From NCBI GenBank assembly GCA_019308525.1, contig JAFDIC010000158.1, forward strand, positions 1 to 8,261: a DNA stretch of 8,261 bases, written 5' to 3'. Positions 1 through 6,901 of this stretch are shown piece by piece. Numbering within the stretch: the stretch's first letter is position 1; every line of letters starts with the position of its first letter. The notes below the pieces were generated by a model. It searched no databases, was not told where the DNA came from, and saw only the letters and a list, made by a program, of their open reading frames with translations. Position numbers and translations under genes: made by a program. The DNA is from Deltaproteobacteria bacterium (lineage in GTDB: Bacteria; Desulfobacterota; DSM-4660; Desulfatiglandales; HGW-15).

Positions 1-1
1 G

Positions 2-400
2 GTCAGGGCATTGATCCTTGAACTGATGGCGGAACTCAAGAATGAATTTGACCTGACCTACCTCTATATCACCCATGACCTCGCCACATGCAAGTATATC
101 TGTGACAGGGTGGCCATCATGTACCTGGGGAAGATCGTGGAGATGGGGACCCTGGAGGAAGTGTTCAAGAACCCGTTACACCCCTACACCGTGACCTTAC
201 TGGAGGCAGTGCCTGTACCCGATCCCAAGTACAGGAGGACCAGGCCCATTCCGAAGGGAGAGATACCCAGCCCGGTGAACCCTCCGCCAGGCTGCCGCTT
301 TCATCCCCGTTGCCATGCTGCAAAGCCAACATGCAGTATGGAGGAGCCCCCATTGAAAAAAATCAATGAGAATCACCAGGTGGCCTGCTTTATGGAATAG
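2..400 (+). CDS. Oligopeptide/dipeptide ABC transporter ATP-binding protein, OppF/DppF type (5' truncated by window edge)
   Basis: This is the C-terminal part of the ATPase that powers a peptide (or nickel/glycoside-type) importer at the inner face of the membrane. The frame is already open at base 2, reading VRALILELMAELK, which normally follows the Walker B/D-loop SALD segment, so the Walker A, signature and Walker B motifs lie upstream of the window. Visible here are the H-loop (YITHDL, switch histidine), the YLGKIVEMG strand and the family-specific C-terminal oligo_HPY extension (HPYT, then GEIPSPVNPPPGCRFHPRC). The SPVNPP form resembles OppF/DppF more than OppD/DppD. The tail has the four-cysteine pattern CRFHPRC...C...VAC, which in some family members holds a 4Fe-4S cluster. 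Stop codon is TAG at 398-400. In opp/dpp operons this is usually the last gene, consistent with the next gene being convergent. The substrate cannot be told. Confidence 0.95.
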   Translation, partial: VRALILELMAELKNEFDLTYLYITHDLATCKYICDRVAIMYLGKIVEMGTLEEVFKNPLHPYTVTLLEAVPVPDPKYRRTRPIPKGEIPSPVNPPPGCRFHPRCHAAKPTCSMEEPPLKKINENHQVACFME

Positions 401-444
401 ACGCCGGCCCCTCTTGCCCCTTTGCCTTCTCATTGTCCACGAGG

Positions 445-789
445 CTATCTCTGCGGCCTGTTTTCGCCCTTTTGAGCCCGCAACGCCGAGGTCTGGTGTA
501 TGGGCTCCATGTTCAAGGGCTTGTCAGGATACTTGCCGTAATCGCTCCCCCTGTGGCAGCCGGGCCAACACCTGACCCTGTAATACCTGATGGGCTTTTC
601 CGGCAAAGGACCTTGCCCTGGATACCAAACCCCGGGTGCGATTGGATAAACCCTTTGCGTCTTGAGGGCGTTGTCTGATTTCGTCCCTTTCAAAGCTGAC
701 GTTGTGGCATCATTGCTACCGGGAAAGGAAAGGGCAAATAAGAGAAACACGCAGGAGATTATGATGGCAGTAAAAATAAGATACTTCAT
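445..789 (-). CDS. Small putative exported protein with a CX3CH motif, unknown function
   Basis: I do not recognise this 114-residue protein. The ATG at 789 is chosen over a longer reading frame (to 897) because GGAGGT lies 7 bases upstream and the longer form would translate through an inverted repeat. Residues 1-4 are short and basic (MKYL), and residues 5-21 are strongly hydrophobic, fitting a signal peptide or a single N-terminal anchor; there is no convincing lipobox. The mature part is polar and rich in Pro, Gly and Tyr: YPIAPGVWYPGQGPLPEKP (about 48-66), then YYRVRCWPGCHRGSDYGKYP (69-88). Cys74 and Cys78 followed by His79 form CX3CH, one residue longer than the classical c-haem motif; a disulfide or metal site is equally possible. 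The C-terminus is basic and probably disordered. It converges on the ABC ATPase with a 44-base gap. Ordered composition, a good ribosome site and a signal-like start support a real gene. Confidence 0.68.
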   Translation of the reverse strand: MKYLIFTAIIISCVFLLFALSFPGSNDATTSALKGTKSDNALKTQRVYPIAPGVWYPGQGPLPEKPIRYYRVRCWPGCHRGSDYGKYPDKPLNMEPIHQTSALRAQKGENRPQR

Positions 790-796
790 TGTCCAC

Positions 797-802
797 ACCT
801 CC
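797..802 (-). promoter_or_regulatory. Ribosome binding site fixing the start of the small exported protein
   Basis: The minus strand reads GGAGGT, 7 bases before the ATG at 789. No comparable site precedes the alternative start at 897, so this site sets the 114-residue form. The inverted repeat at 811-915 begins only 8 bases further upstream, so a folded leader would end close to the ribosome site. Confidence 0.7.
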
Positions 803-810
803 GTTTGAGC

Positions 811-915
811 CCGAATTTCGCAAGGGTAGGGGGCCTTTAGGCCTACAAGTAGCCAATATTGTGAAGAATTTGGGATCGTAAACGATCCCCTACCCAAGAG
901 CCTTTTGAAATTCGG
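811..915. repeat. Nested inverted repeat resembling two opposed REP sequences (REPIN/BIME-like)
   Basis: Three layers of symmetry are visible. Outer arms: CCGAATTTC (811-819) against GAAATTCGG (907-915), exact over 9 bases. Inner arms: GGGTAGGGG (824-832) against CCCCTACCC (887-895), exact over 9 bases. Within each half is a small hairpin: GGCCT-TT-AGGCC (832-843) on the left and GGGATCGT-AA-ACGATCCC (872-889) on the right. Read outward-in, each half starts with GTAG followed by a hairpin (plus strand from 826, minus strand from 893). A GTAG-type tetranucleotide plus hairpin is the hallmark of REP elements mobilised by RAYT transposases, and two REPs in inverted orientation form a REPIN. No RAYT gene is in the window and only one copy is seen, so family membership is inference. 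It lies in the leader of the small exported protein. Confidence 0.55.
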
Positions 916-1138
916 TTTGAAAGGCTCGATGATAGTTGATCTCTATCCTTTGAGGTGATCAGAGCTCTAACCCCGTTTCTTCCGGACCTCGACAACCAAT
1001 TCGGTACGGGATGGCTTTCTTTGCCCGCCGGCCGGTTTCCCCCAAGATATCACATGAGAGAGAGTTCTTCAACATCCATCAAGATTTGAACTCAAACATC
1101 TGGGGACGCTTGGAAGTATGTATTCCAACCGGCTCTTT
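916..1138. other. Intergenic stretch with no gene recognised
   Basis: No open frame with a ribosome site, tRNA or recognisable RNA was found between the nested repeat and the end of the DMT transporter gene. A short hairpin TTGGAA-GTATGTA-TTCCAA (1110-1128) sits just beyond the transporter stop codon, but has no T-run on either side, so it is not called as a terminator. There is no convincing sigma70 promoter for the small exported protein on the minus strand. Confidence 0.5.
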
Positions 1139-2044
1139 TCACCGTGACCTTTGAGTCTCCTTCTTGCCTGATCTCTGGATGAGGTTACCTACGACGATAA
1201 GAAGCAGGCCGACGAAGGTGGAGGGGAGGATGTCTTCTCCTACCAGGAAATGTATGAACACCAGGGAAAGGAAAGGCGAGAAAAAGATGAGATTGGCGAT
1301 CCTGGCAGTGGTTTCGGCCAGCCTGAGGGCGGACAGCCAAAGGACGAATGTGACCCCCATTTCGAAAAGCCCGACATAGAGTGCGCCGAGGTATCCATAG
1401 AAAATACTCACCTTGATCTCGGAAACCAGGAGGCAATATACAACAATAAACGGAAGACCCGAGAGGAAATTCAAGAATAGCCCGAGCACCGGTTCCCGGT
1501 CGTCCTTGGTGTTGTAAATCCAGTAGAGGGACCAGATGATTGTGCTCCCCAGCGCCAAAGCCACTCCGGCAGGTCTTGAAAAACGGAAGAAAAAAATCTT
1601 TCCGTGGGTGGATATGACCAGTACTCCCAGGTAGCTCACAACCAGTGCAAGGATATCACGTGGGGATACCCTCTGTTTCAAGAGGGGAATGGAAAGCAGG
1701 GACAGGGTAATGGCCCAGGTATAGTTCAATGGTTGCGCCTCCTGGGCAGGGAGTAACTCGTACGCCTTGAAGAGAACCAGGTAATAGAGGAACGGATTCA
1801 AAAATCCCAAAAGCAGGGACTTGAGATATTGTTTGTGAGAATAGGAGAAGAGGAGCCCCACTTTGCCCTGGATGGCCAGTATCAGGGCAAGCAGGACTAT
1901 GGAAACAATGCTGGCATAGAGCAATAGCTGAACATAGTCCATGTACCTGAGCGACAGCTTGAAGGCCGATGCAACCGTGGACCACAGGAGCACTGTCAAG
2001 AGGCCATACGTGTAGGCTTTTTTTTGGTCCGGCATAGGCATCAC
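1139..2044 (-). CDS. EamA/DMT superfamily transporter, ten predicted membrane helices
   Basis: This is an inner-membrane permease of the drug/metabolite transporter superfamily, about 300 residues, the usual length for the ten-helix EamA class. Hydrophobic segments lie at roughly 11-29, 37-58, 73-94, 98-119, 129-147, 157-176, 185-206, 213-236, 245-267 and 273-291, forming two five-helix repeats (about 12-147 and 157-291). Typical family signatures are the LLWSTVASAFKLSLRY start of repeat 1, the ETTARIANLIFFSPFLSLVF segment of helix 9 and the VGNLIQR end. A basic tail (KKETQRSR) follows, probably cytoplasmic. The start is uncertain: GTG at 2044, ATG at 2041 and ATG at 2032 are all in frame, directly after an in-frame TGA, and none has a strong ribosome site. 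The substrate cannot be inferred; characterised members export amino acids, metabolites or drugs. Neighbours give no clue, since the next gene is divergent. Confidence 0.92.
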   Translation of the reverse strand: MMPMPDQKKAYTYGLLTVLLWSTVASAFKLSLRYMDYVQLLLYASIVSIVLLALILAIQGKVGLLFSYSHKQYLKSLLLGFLNPFLYYLVLFKAYELLPAQEAQPLNYTWAITLSLLSIPLLKQRVSPRDILALVVSYLGVLVISTHGKIFFFRFSRPAGVALALGSTIIWSLYWIYNTKDDREPVLGLFLNFLSGLPFIVVYCLLVSEIKVSIFYGYLGALYVGLFEMGVTFVLWLSALRLAETTARIANLIFFSPFLSLVFIHFLVGEDILPSTFVGLLLIVVGNLIQRSGKKETQRSR

Positions 2045-2443
2045 TCAGCTGACGTTTGCCTTGTGTGGGCTCAGGTATTTGCGGGGCGCGGATCTCTTTG
2101 CAACAACTTGGATCCTACTCCCCCACGGGGCATCAAATGAACACTTGGCACAGGCCGAGCTTTCACTCGGGGCCCTAATCCTACAGCACATCGCGCTGTT
2201 GTTCAAGGCAGGAGTCAGCCTCCGGGAAAAACCATCGCCAGACTTTCCACTTTGCTGAAGAAGCCCGGCCCTCTTTCCTCGTTGACACAAAGGAGGATTT
2301 TGCATTAGACTTTTTTGTTACACGATTGGCAGGGAAAAGTCTTTGTCTTGGTGCGGAGCGGAATATCAGACTCCAACCGTGTGATCCGTATGTTTTCCCA
2401 TTAGGGGCGAGGAACCGGAGATGCAAGTTCAGCCGGTAGCGTT
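2045..2443. other. Divergent intergenic region with several short hairpins, no gene called
   Basis: About 400 bases separate the DMT transporter and kinase starts. The only long open frame (2305 to 2045, minus) reads as Ser/Arg/Cys-rich translation without a ribosome site, so it is not called. Short dyads are visible: CCCC-AC-GGGG near 2122-2131, a CCGAG/CTCGG stem around 2157-2176, and ACAGC-ACATCGC-GCTGT near 2184-2200. On the minus strand they would lie in the leader of the transporter mRNA. No known riboswitch or tRNA consensus could be matched. The part near 2282-2311 holds a candidate promoter for the plus-strand genes. Confidence 0.45.
2282..2311 (+). promoter_or_regulatory. Candidate sigma70 promoter for the kinase/phosphoesterase pair
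   Basis: A perfect -35 hexamer TTGACA (2282-2287) is followed after 18 bases by TAGACT (2306-2311), which matches TATAAT at four of six positions. It points toward the kinase gene and would give a leader of roughly 125 bases. The -10 match and long spacer make this tentative. Confidence 0.33.
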
Positions 2444-3118
2444 ATGTTTGAATCACTAGAAAGATCAGGCCTTCCTCTAGGAAATTCCTGCGTCCTCAGA
2501 AGACCGTCCAGTACGAGGCCCACAGTATGGTTGGTGGAAGAGAACGGCGTCAGGGCAGTTGTAAAGGATTTCAGTTCAAACGGCCTCCTGTACAGGAATA
2601 CCGTGGGGAGATTTTTGATCTGGCGGGAAGCCAAGGCCTACAGGAGATTGAAGGGTTTGGAAGGCGTGCCACGCTTTTTCCGTGTTATGGACGGCCTCGC
2701 CCTTGTGGTGGAAGAGATCCCTGGAAGGAGCATGGAGGATCTTGAAAAAGACACGACTCTTCCCGAGGAGTTTTTTCAATCGCTCAAGGCCCTGGTCAAG
2801 GCGGTACATGATCGAGGCCTGGCCCACTGCGACCTCAAAAGGGCCCCCAACGTGATCCTGGGTGAAGACAGCTCCCCTTACATCATAGACTGGTCTTCCG
2901 CCATCTCCTGGAGGGAGTTTCGGTTTTTTCCTCTCAACCTGATCTACCGAAGGTTTCTACAGGACGATCTCAACGCAATCATCAAACTTCAGCTGAGGCA
3001 TTGCCCTGAGTCGATAAGCAGCGGGGAATTGAGACGATACCATCACCGGGGCAAGATCGAAAGGCTCGTCAGACGCATAAGGGACGAGGCAAGGGATTTG
3101 CTCCAGAAAATTGCCTGA
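2444..3118 (+). CDS. Small protein kinase-like protein (KdkA/WaaP/RIO-like fold)
   Basis: A 224-residue predicted kinase with the catalytic set intact: Lys41 in AVVKDF (ATP anchor), Glu62 in REAKAYRRL (helix C partner), hinge region VVEEIPGRSMEDL (88-100), catalytic loop HCDLKRAPNVIL with Asp130 and Asn136, and the metal-binding IIDWSSA with Asp149 replacing DFG. The glycine-rich loop is poorly defined and the C-lobe is short, as in RIO, Bud32 and lipopolysaccharide kinase (KdkA/WaaP) families rather than Ser/Thr Hanks kinases (about 270 residues). No membrane segment or signal is seen, so it should be cytoplasmic or peripheral. The target could be protein or an envelope glycolipid; the sequence does not decide. 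ATG at 2444 is the only start downstream of an in-frame stop at 2402 that keeps the kinase N-lobe; its ribosome site is weak. The phosphoesterase gene follows after 54 bases on the same strand. Confidence 0.85.
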   Translation: MFESLERSGLPLGNSCVLRRPSSTRPTVWLVEENGVRAVVKDFSSNGLLYRNTVGRFLIWREAKAYRRLKGLEGVPRFFRVMDGLALVVEEIPGRSMEDLEKDTTLPEEFFQSLKALVKAVHDRGLAHCDLKRAPNVILGEDSSPYIIDWSSAISWREFRFFPLNLIYRRFLQDDLNAIIKLQLRHCPESISSGELRRYHHRGKIERLVRRIRDEARDLLQKIA

Positions 3119-3158
3119 GCACTGACCACCGATGTTTCCACCAAGCCTGTAGTCAAAC

Positions 3159-3165
3159 AGGAGGT
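3159..3165 (+). promoter_or_regulatory. Strong ribosome binding site of the metallophosphoesterase
   Basis: AGGAGGT lies 7 bases before the ATG at 3173, inside the 54-base gap after the kinase. It contrasts with the weak site of the kinase, so the phosphoesterase may be translated more strongly from a shared mRNA. Confidence 0.75.
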
Positions 3166-3172
3166 TTGATCT

Positions 3173-4609
3173 ATGCTGGTTGCCATAAGCGATATCCATT
3201 TCGTGGATGGAACTGCCGGAGAACACAATTTGCCCTTTGGTGCCTTTGAGAGCGTGTTCCTGTCACATATTTGCTCTCTGGCATCACGGAAAGGCGCCAA
3301 GGAGCTAAAGATCCTTTTGCTGGGGGACATAGTTGATCTCATTCGGAGCACCAAGTGGTTCGATGTTGAACCCCAGGATAGGCCGTGGGGTGAAAAGGGG
3401 TTGGCAGATATACCCGTACCCCGCAAGGGAAGCATCACTGAAAAACAGTGCATGAAAATCTTCGGGAGGATCGCCAGGAAGAGCCTGGGCAGGGCGACAC
3501 CACCGGGCTCCCTTTTCCATGACACGATTCTCCATAAGAACTGGAAGACATTCAAGCTGTTCAGGGATCTTGAACACCACGTGTCAAGAAGGTGCGGGAG
3601 AGAAATTTCCGTAGAAATCATTTATGTGCCCGGCAATCATGATAGGCTGTGCAACCTTTATCCCTCCTTGAGGAATGCTGTTGGTGACGCCCTGGGGGTA
3701 TCCAGGATTGCAGCTAATGTCGAGGGTGACTCCAATGGGGAATGGTGGTACAGGTACTCCTATTCAGACGGGGACCATGGAATCTTTGCCAGGCACGGAC
3801 ATCAGTTTGATATATGGAACTTCGGAGGCGGAAATGACCATACCAGACATGGTCACTTGCAAGTCCCCATCGGAGACATCTTCACAACCGAATTCGCTGT
3901 GAAGATCCCCTGGTTCCTTGAAACCATCGGGGAAAGATACCCCGGGGTCACCCCTGAACTCATAGAGAGCACCAGGGATATTGACAATGTCAGGCCCCTT
4001 GGCAGTATCATGGAGTGGATTTATTACAGGATCAAGAGGGATGACCGGGGAAAGGTCAGGAAGGCGTTTGAAAGGGTATTCGAAACGGTAGTGAGGGACT
4101 TGCTTGACCATCCCCTGGTGCAGCAATGGAGGAGTCCCCGGACCCATGTTGACGAGGCCCTGAGACTCGCCAGCAATCCCTGGATCAGCTGGCTGCCCAA
4201 GGGTATCGTGGAGTTGATGGACATTGAGGACCTTTTGCCCCTCCTGGTCGGGATGGCAGGAGGTCCTGATTCACCTGAGAAAGACGTATATACACAGGCA
4301 GCCTATAACGAACGTGTATGGAAGGAAGGCAGGAGCATAGGATTCATTCTCTACGGTCACACTCACACACCGGTCATAAGACCCCTTGACGTGGAGGGGG
4401 GAAGGGAAGTCTTTTACCTGAATACGGGAACCTGGAGGGATCGCATATACAAGACGGTGGGCCTGGACAGGGCCTATGACTTCGTCAATTTGAAGCAGAT
4501 GACCTATACGATCATCTTCAGGGAGGACGAAGATACAAGGGGCAAGGAGGCAGGAACCTTGAGCTTTGACGTTTGGACCGGCACAAAGAAAAAACATTAC
4601 GTGCCATGA
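3173..4609 (+). CDS. Calcineurin-like metallophosphoesterase with a long central insertion
   Basis: A 478-residue predicted dinuclear-metal phosphoesterase. The five canonical motifs are present in order: DxH (SDIHF, Asp7 and His9), GDxxD (LLGDIVDLI, Asp52), GNHD (PGNHDR, Asn155-His156), GH (ARHGHQFD, His210) and GHTH (YGHTHTP, His396 and His398). The family core is about 200-250 residues; here it is enlarged by about 70 residues between motifs 2 and 3 and by about 185 residues (211-395) between motifs 4 and 5. The larger part includes an aromatic, charged region (EWIYYRIKRDDRGKVRKAF) and predicted helices, and could form a lid or oligomer interface. There is no signal peptide. The DxH motif starting at residue 7 and the AGGAGGT site support the start. 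Substrate is unknown: nucleotides, phosphoproteins and lipid intermediates such as UDP-diacylglucosamine are all handled by this superfamily. Its pairing with the kinase suggests opposing or sequential phosphate chemistry; this is inference. Confidence 0.92.
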   Translation: MLVAISDIHFVDGTAGEHNLPFGAFESVFLSHICSLASRKGAKELKILLLGDIVDLIRSTKWFDVEPQDRPWGEKGLADIPVPRKGSITEKQCMKIFGRIARKSLGRATPPGSLFHDTILHKNWKTFKLFRDLEHHVSRRCGREISVEIIYVPGNHDRLCNLYPSLRNAVGDALGVSRIAANVEGDSNGEWWYRYSYSDGDHGIFARHGHQFDIWNFGGGNDHTRHGHLQVPIGDIFTTEFAVKIPWFLETIGERYPGVTPELIESTRDIDNVRPLGSIMEWIYYRIKRDDRGKVRKAFERVFETVVRDLLDHPLVQQWRSPRTHVDEALRLASNPWISWLPKGIVELMDIEDLLPLLVGMAGGPDSPEKDVYTQAAYNERVWKEGRSIGFILYGHTHTPVIRPLDVEGGREVFYLNTGTWRDRIYKTVGLDRAYDFVNLKQMTYTIIFREDEDTRGKEAGTLSFDVWTGTKKKHYVP

Positions 4610-4676
4610 CCGTTCTTGATGCGGGTTCAAACATCCTGTGGACTGAGCCACATGCAAAGGCATCTGCGAAGGGGGT

Positions 4677-6887
4677 TCATTCGGCAGTCTCAACGTCTCC
4701 CTTGTATACCTTGCAGAGCAGAGCACGGAGGGGCCATCCGCCGCTTATGGGGTTGCACAGAGAAGGGTCATCATCGATAAGTACGTTGCAGTTGGATTTC
4801 CACACCCCGTGAAGGCACGGATCGGCCCCATCCTCTTCAGGATACCACCAACCGTGCTGCACGTGAACTACACTGGGATGCAAGGTTTCCAGGTACCTGC
4901 ACTTTTGGGTGATACGACCTCTCTGGGTCTCGATCCAAACCCAGTCTCCTTCCTCGATCCCCAGTTTTCTGGCCGTCTCCGGATTCACCTGGACAATGGG
5001 GTCGGGGTGCATCTTTCGGAGAGATTGGATTTGCCGGTGCTCGGAATGGTAAAAGGGTTGATGCCGGCCCCCGGTGATTAGTATCAGGGGGTAATCGGCT
5101 GCGAGGTCCGGACGGCTACAGGGGGATAGGGGCGGCTCGTAAAACCTCGGCAAGGGGTCGTAGCCCAATTCCTCCAAGATATTGGAGCGCAGTTCAATCT
5201 TCCCTGACGGAGTCCCAAAGCCGGTATCTTCATATCTCTTGAATTTCTTGGCCACGCTCAGAAAACCCCCCTGGTCCATGAATTCTCGGAAGGTAAGACC
5301 AGCGGGACTGAGCCGATAGTCATAAAGGTCCTCCAGGGTCTCCCAGGGCCAATCTCGCTCCTGTCCAAGCTGAAGACCCAGCAGCCTCCAGAAGTCGTAA
5401 TCGTCTTTGCGGTCATAGTGACCTTCGATCTTGCCGGGTAAGGCCCGCTCACTTCCTACTACTCCGGAATAGGTCCACAACCAGGGCCTTTCCAGGTAGG
5501 TGGTGGATGGCAGCACATAGTCCGCCAACTGTGCGCTTGGAGTCATAAAGAAGTCCACCACCACATAGAGATCCAGGCTCTTTAGGGCATCGTAAACGAG
5601 ACGCGTATTTGGAGCTGTAACCATTGGGTTACTGGAAAGTGTGATCATGCCCCTGACGGGGTAGGGTTCTCCGGAGAGGATTGTCCTGTAGAGCATTGGG
5701 CCATGGGCGAATATTTCGTAGGACGTCCTGTTGAACGCAAGGTCCCCCCAAACCTTGCTGACGTTGGATTGTATCAGGTCGTAGCCTTTTCTTGACATGA
5801 GCCGAAAGCTCTGGAGGCCGAGGGTCTTCTCAGCTTGTCTCTCCGGGAGACGCTCATGGGCGGCAATTTCTTGCTCATGTATTATGTCGGGATAGGGGGT
5901 TGTGAATACGTCTCCACCACTGACATCCACGTTGCCGCAAAGGGCTGCAAGGGAGAACAGGGCGTGGAGGGTCTCGATAGAATTGGTCAAATGCTCGATA
6001 CCCATTCCGTGATTGGTTACGCCGGGTCTCAGGGTGGCATACCATTCCGCAGCCTGCCGGATCCTGGAAGCAGGGAGCCAGGTGATCTCGGACACCTTAT
6101 CAACAGGATATGGAGCGGCCCGGTCCTTCAGGTCATCAAAACCATAGCACCATTTCCTGACAAAGGATTCATCGTAGAGTTCATTCTCGATGATGTGGTT
6201 TATCATGCCCAGGGCCAGGGCGCAGTCAGTCCCCGGCCTGATCTGGAGCCAGAGATCTGCGGCCTTGGCAGCATCAGCGCCCCTGGGATCGATAACGATA
6301 ATCTTGGCGCCCTGTTCCTTTTGGGCCTTCAGCGCGGATCGCCAAAATATATCCCAGTATCTGGGGCCGCCGCCTCCCCAGAGGAGTATGCACTTGGTGC
6401 TGGACCTTACCACTGGAAAGACACGCCACCCGAACACTACGTTACTCATCACACAAAAAGGGCCATAGCAGATCTGTCCCGCCCCCGTATGGTTAGGGGA
6501 TCCAAGCATATTAAAGAATCTCTGCCTGATTTCATCGTGCGTCCTCCCTGTGCCGCTGGTAGTTGCAACGGCTTCCGGCCCGTAGTTCTCGATGATTCTC
6601 CTGATATGTCGGCCTATCTCTCCAATGGCGTCTTCCCAGGAAATCCTTTGCCACTTGTTTTCCCCTTTGCCGGCTGCACGCTTCAAGGGGTAGTTCAGCC
6701 GGGAGGGATGATAAAAGTACTGGATGACATTACGCCTGCGAGGACAACCCTTGGTGATTGGGTATGATGACCTTGTCCCGGGGAAATCCTCGTCTGGTTC
6801 CACCGAGACGAGCCGGTTCTCCTCCACTTGCGCGGCGAGCCGGCAAGCATTGTGGCACTGCATGCATATAACTTTCTTCACTGTCAT
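4677..6887 (-). CDS. Molybdopterin (bis-MGD) oxidoreductase, acetylene hydratase-like member of the DMSO reductase family
   Basis: A 736-residue Mo/W enzyme with an N-terminal 4Fe-4S site: Cys8, Cys11, Cys15 and Cys48 (CMQCHNAC, then KGCPRRR). Cys140 (GQICYGPF) fits the metal-ligand position. Family landmarks follow: YPLKR and WQRISWEDA (66-87), a VIDPRGADAAKAADLWLQIR nucleotide region (198-217), SAQLADYVLPSTTYLERP, TPSGKIELRS, and the C-terminal molybdopterin-dinucleotide binding domain from about 599. No Tat signal, so cytoplasmic. Length and many motifs resemble Pelobacter acetylene hydratase (about 730 residues), as I recall its sequence. However, its catalytic Asp13 corresponds to His12 here, and the basic residue after the last cluster cysteine is Arg50 rather than Lys. 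Start ATG at 6887 is set by GGAGGAG 7 bases upstream; a frame start at 6926 lacks this. No partner subunit is adjacent. It could be a hydratase-like non-redox enzyme or a thiosulfate/polysulfide-reductase-like dehydrogenase. Confidence 0.93.
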   Translation of the reverse strand: MTVKKVICMQCHNACRLAAQVEENRLVSVEPDEDFPGTRSSYPITKGCPRRRNVIQYFYHPSRLNYPLKRAAGKGENKWQRISWEDAIGEIGRHIRRIIENYGPEAVATTSGTGRTHDEIRQRFFNMLGSPNHTGAGQICYGPFCVMSNVVFGWRVFPVVRSSTKCILLWGGGGPRYWDIFWRSALKAQKEQGAKIIVIDPRGADAAKAADLWLQIRPGTDCALALGMINHIIENELYDESFVRKWCYGFDDLKDRAAPYPVDKVSEITWLPASRIRQAAEWYATLRPGVTNHGMGIEHLTNSIETLHALFSLAALCGNVDVSGGDVFTTPYPDIIHEQEIAAHERLPERQAEKTLGLQSFRLMSRKGYDLIQSNVSKVWGDLAFNRTSYEIFAHGPMLYRTILSGEPYPVRGMITLSSNPMVTAPNTRLVYDALKSLDLYVVVDFFMTPSAQLADYVLPSTTYLERPWLWTYSGVVGSERALPGKIEGHYDRKDDYDFWRLLGLQLGQERDWPWETLEDLYDYRLSPAGLTFREFMDQGGFLSVAKKFKRYEDTGFGTPSGKIELRSNILEELGYDPLPRFYEPPLSPCSRPDLAADYPLILITGGRHQPFYHSEHRQIQSLRKMHPDPIVQVNPETARKLGIEEGDWVWIETQRGRITQKCRYLETLHPSVVHVQHGWWYPEEDGADPCLHGVWKSNCNVLIDDDPSLCNPISGGWPLRALLCKVYKGDVETAE

Positions 6888-6894
6888 AATGGAA

Positions 6895-6901
6895 CTCCTC
6901 C
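6895..6901 (-). promoter_or_regulatory. Ribosome binding site fixing the start of the molybdopterin enzyme
   Basis: The minus strand reads GGAGGAG, 7 bases before ATG at 6887. This favours the protein beginning MTVKKVICMQC over a form with 13 extra residues starting at 6926, and places the cluster cysteines directly at the N-terminus without a Tat leader. Confidence 0.78.

Noticed and set aside
2250..2283. Minus-strand GAGGAAAG followed by GGCCGGGC, recalling the start of RNase P RNA
   Set aside because: The rest of the conserved RNase P core and its matching 3' P4 strand are absent.
2045..2305. An 86-codon minus-strand open frame directly before the DMT transporter, in the same frame and ending in TGA
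   Set aside because: No ribosome site, no hydrophobic or domain-like pattern, Ser/Arg/Cys-rich as random translation. It could not be read as a lost N-terminal extension of the transporter.
3043..3621. A 192-codon minus-strand frame over the kinase end and the phosphoesterase start
   Set aside because: It lies antisense to two genes with clear catalytic motifs and ribosome sites and shows no domain of its own.
4637..4652. TGTGG-ACTGAG-CCACA hairpin between the convergent phosphoesterase and Mo/W enzyme genes
   Set aside because: Only a five-base stem with no T-run on either strand, too weak to call a terminator.
5835..6767. A 310-codon open frame on the plus strand inside the molybdopterin enzyme gene
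   Set aside because: It is antisense to a strongly supported enzyme, has no ribosome site or recognisable domain, and its composition reflects the complementary codons.
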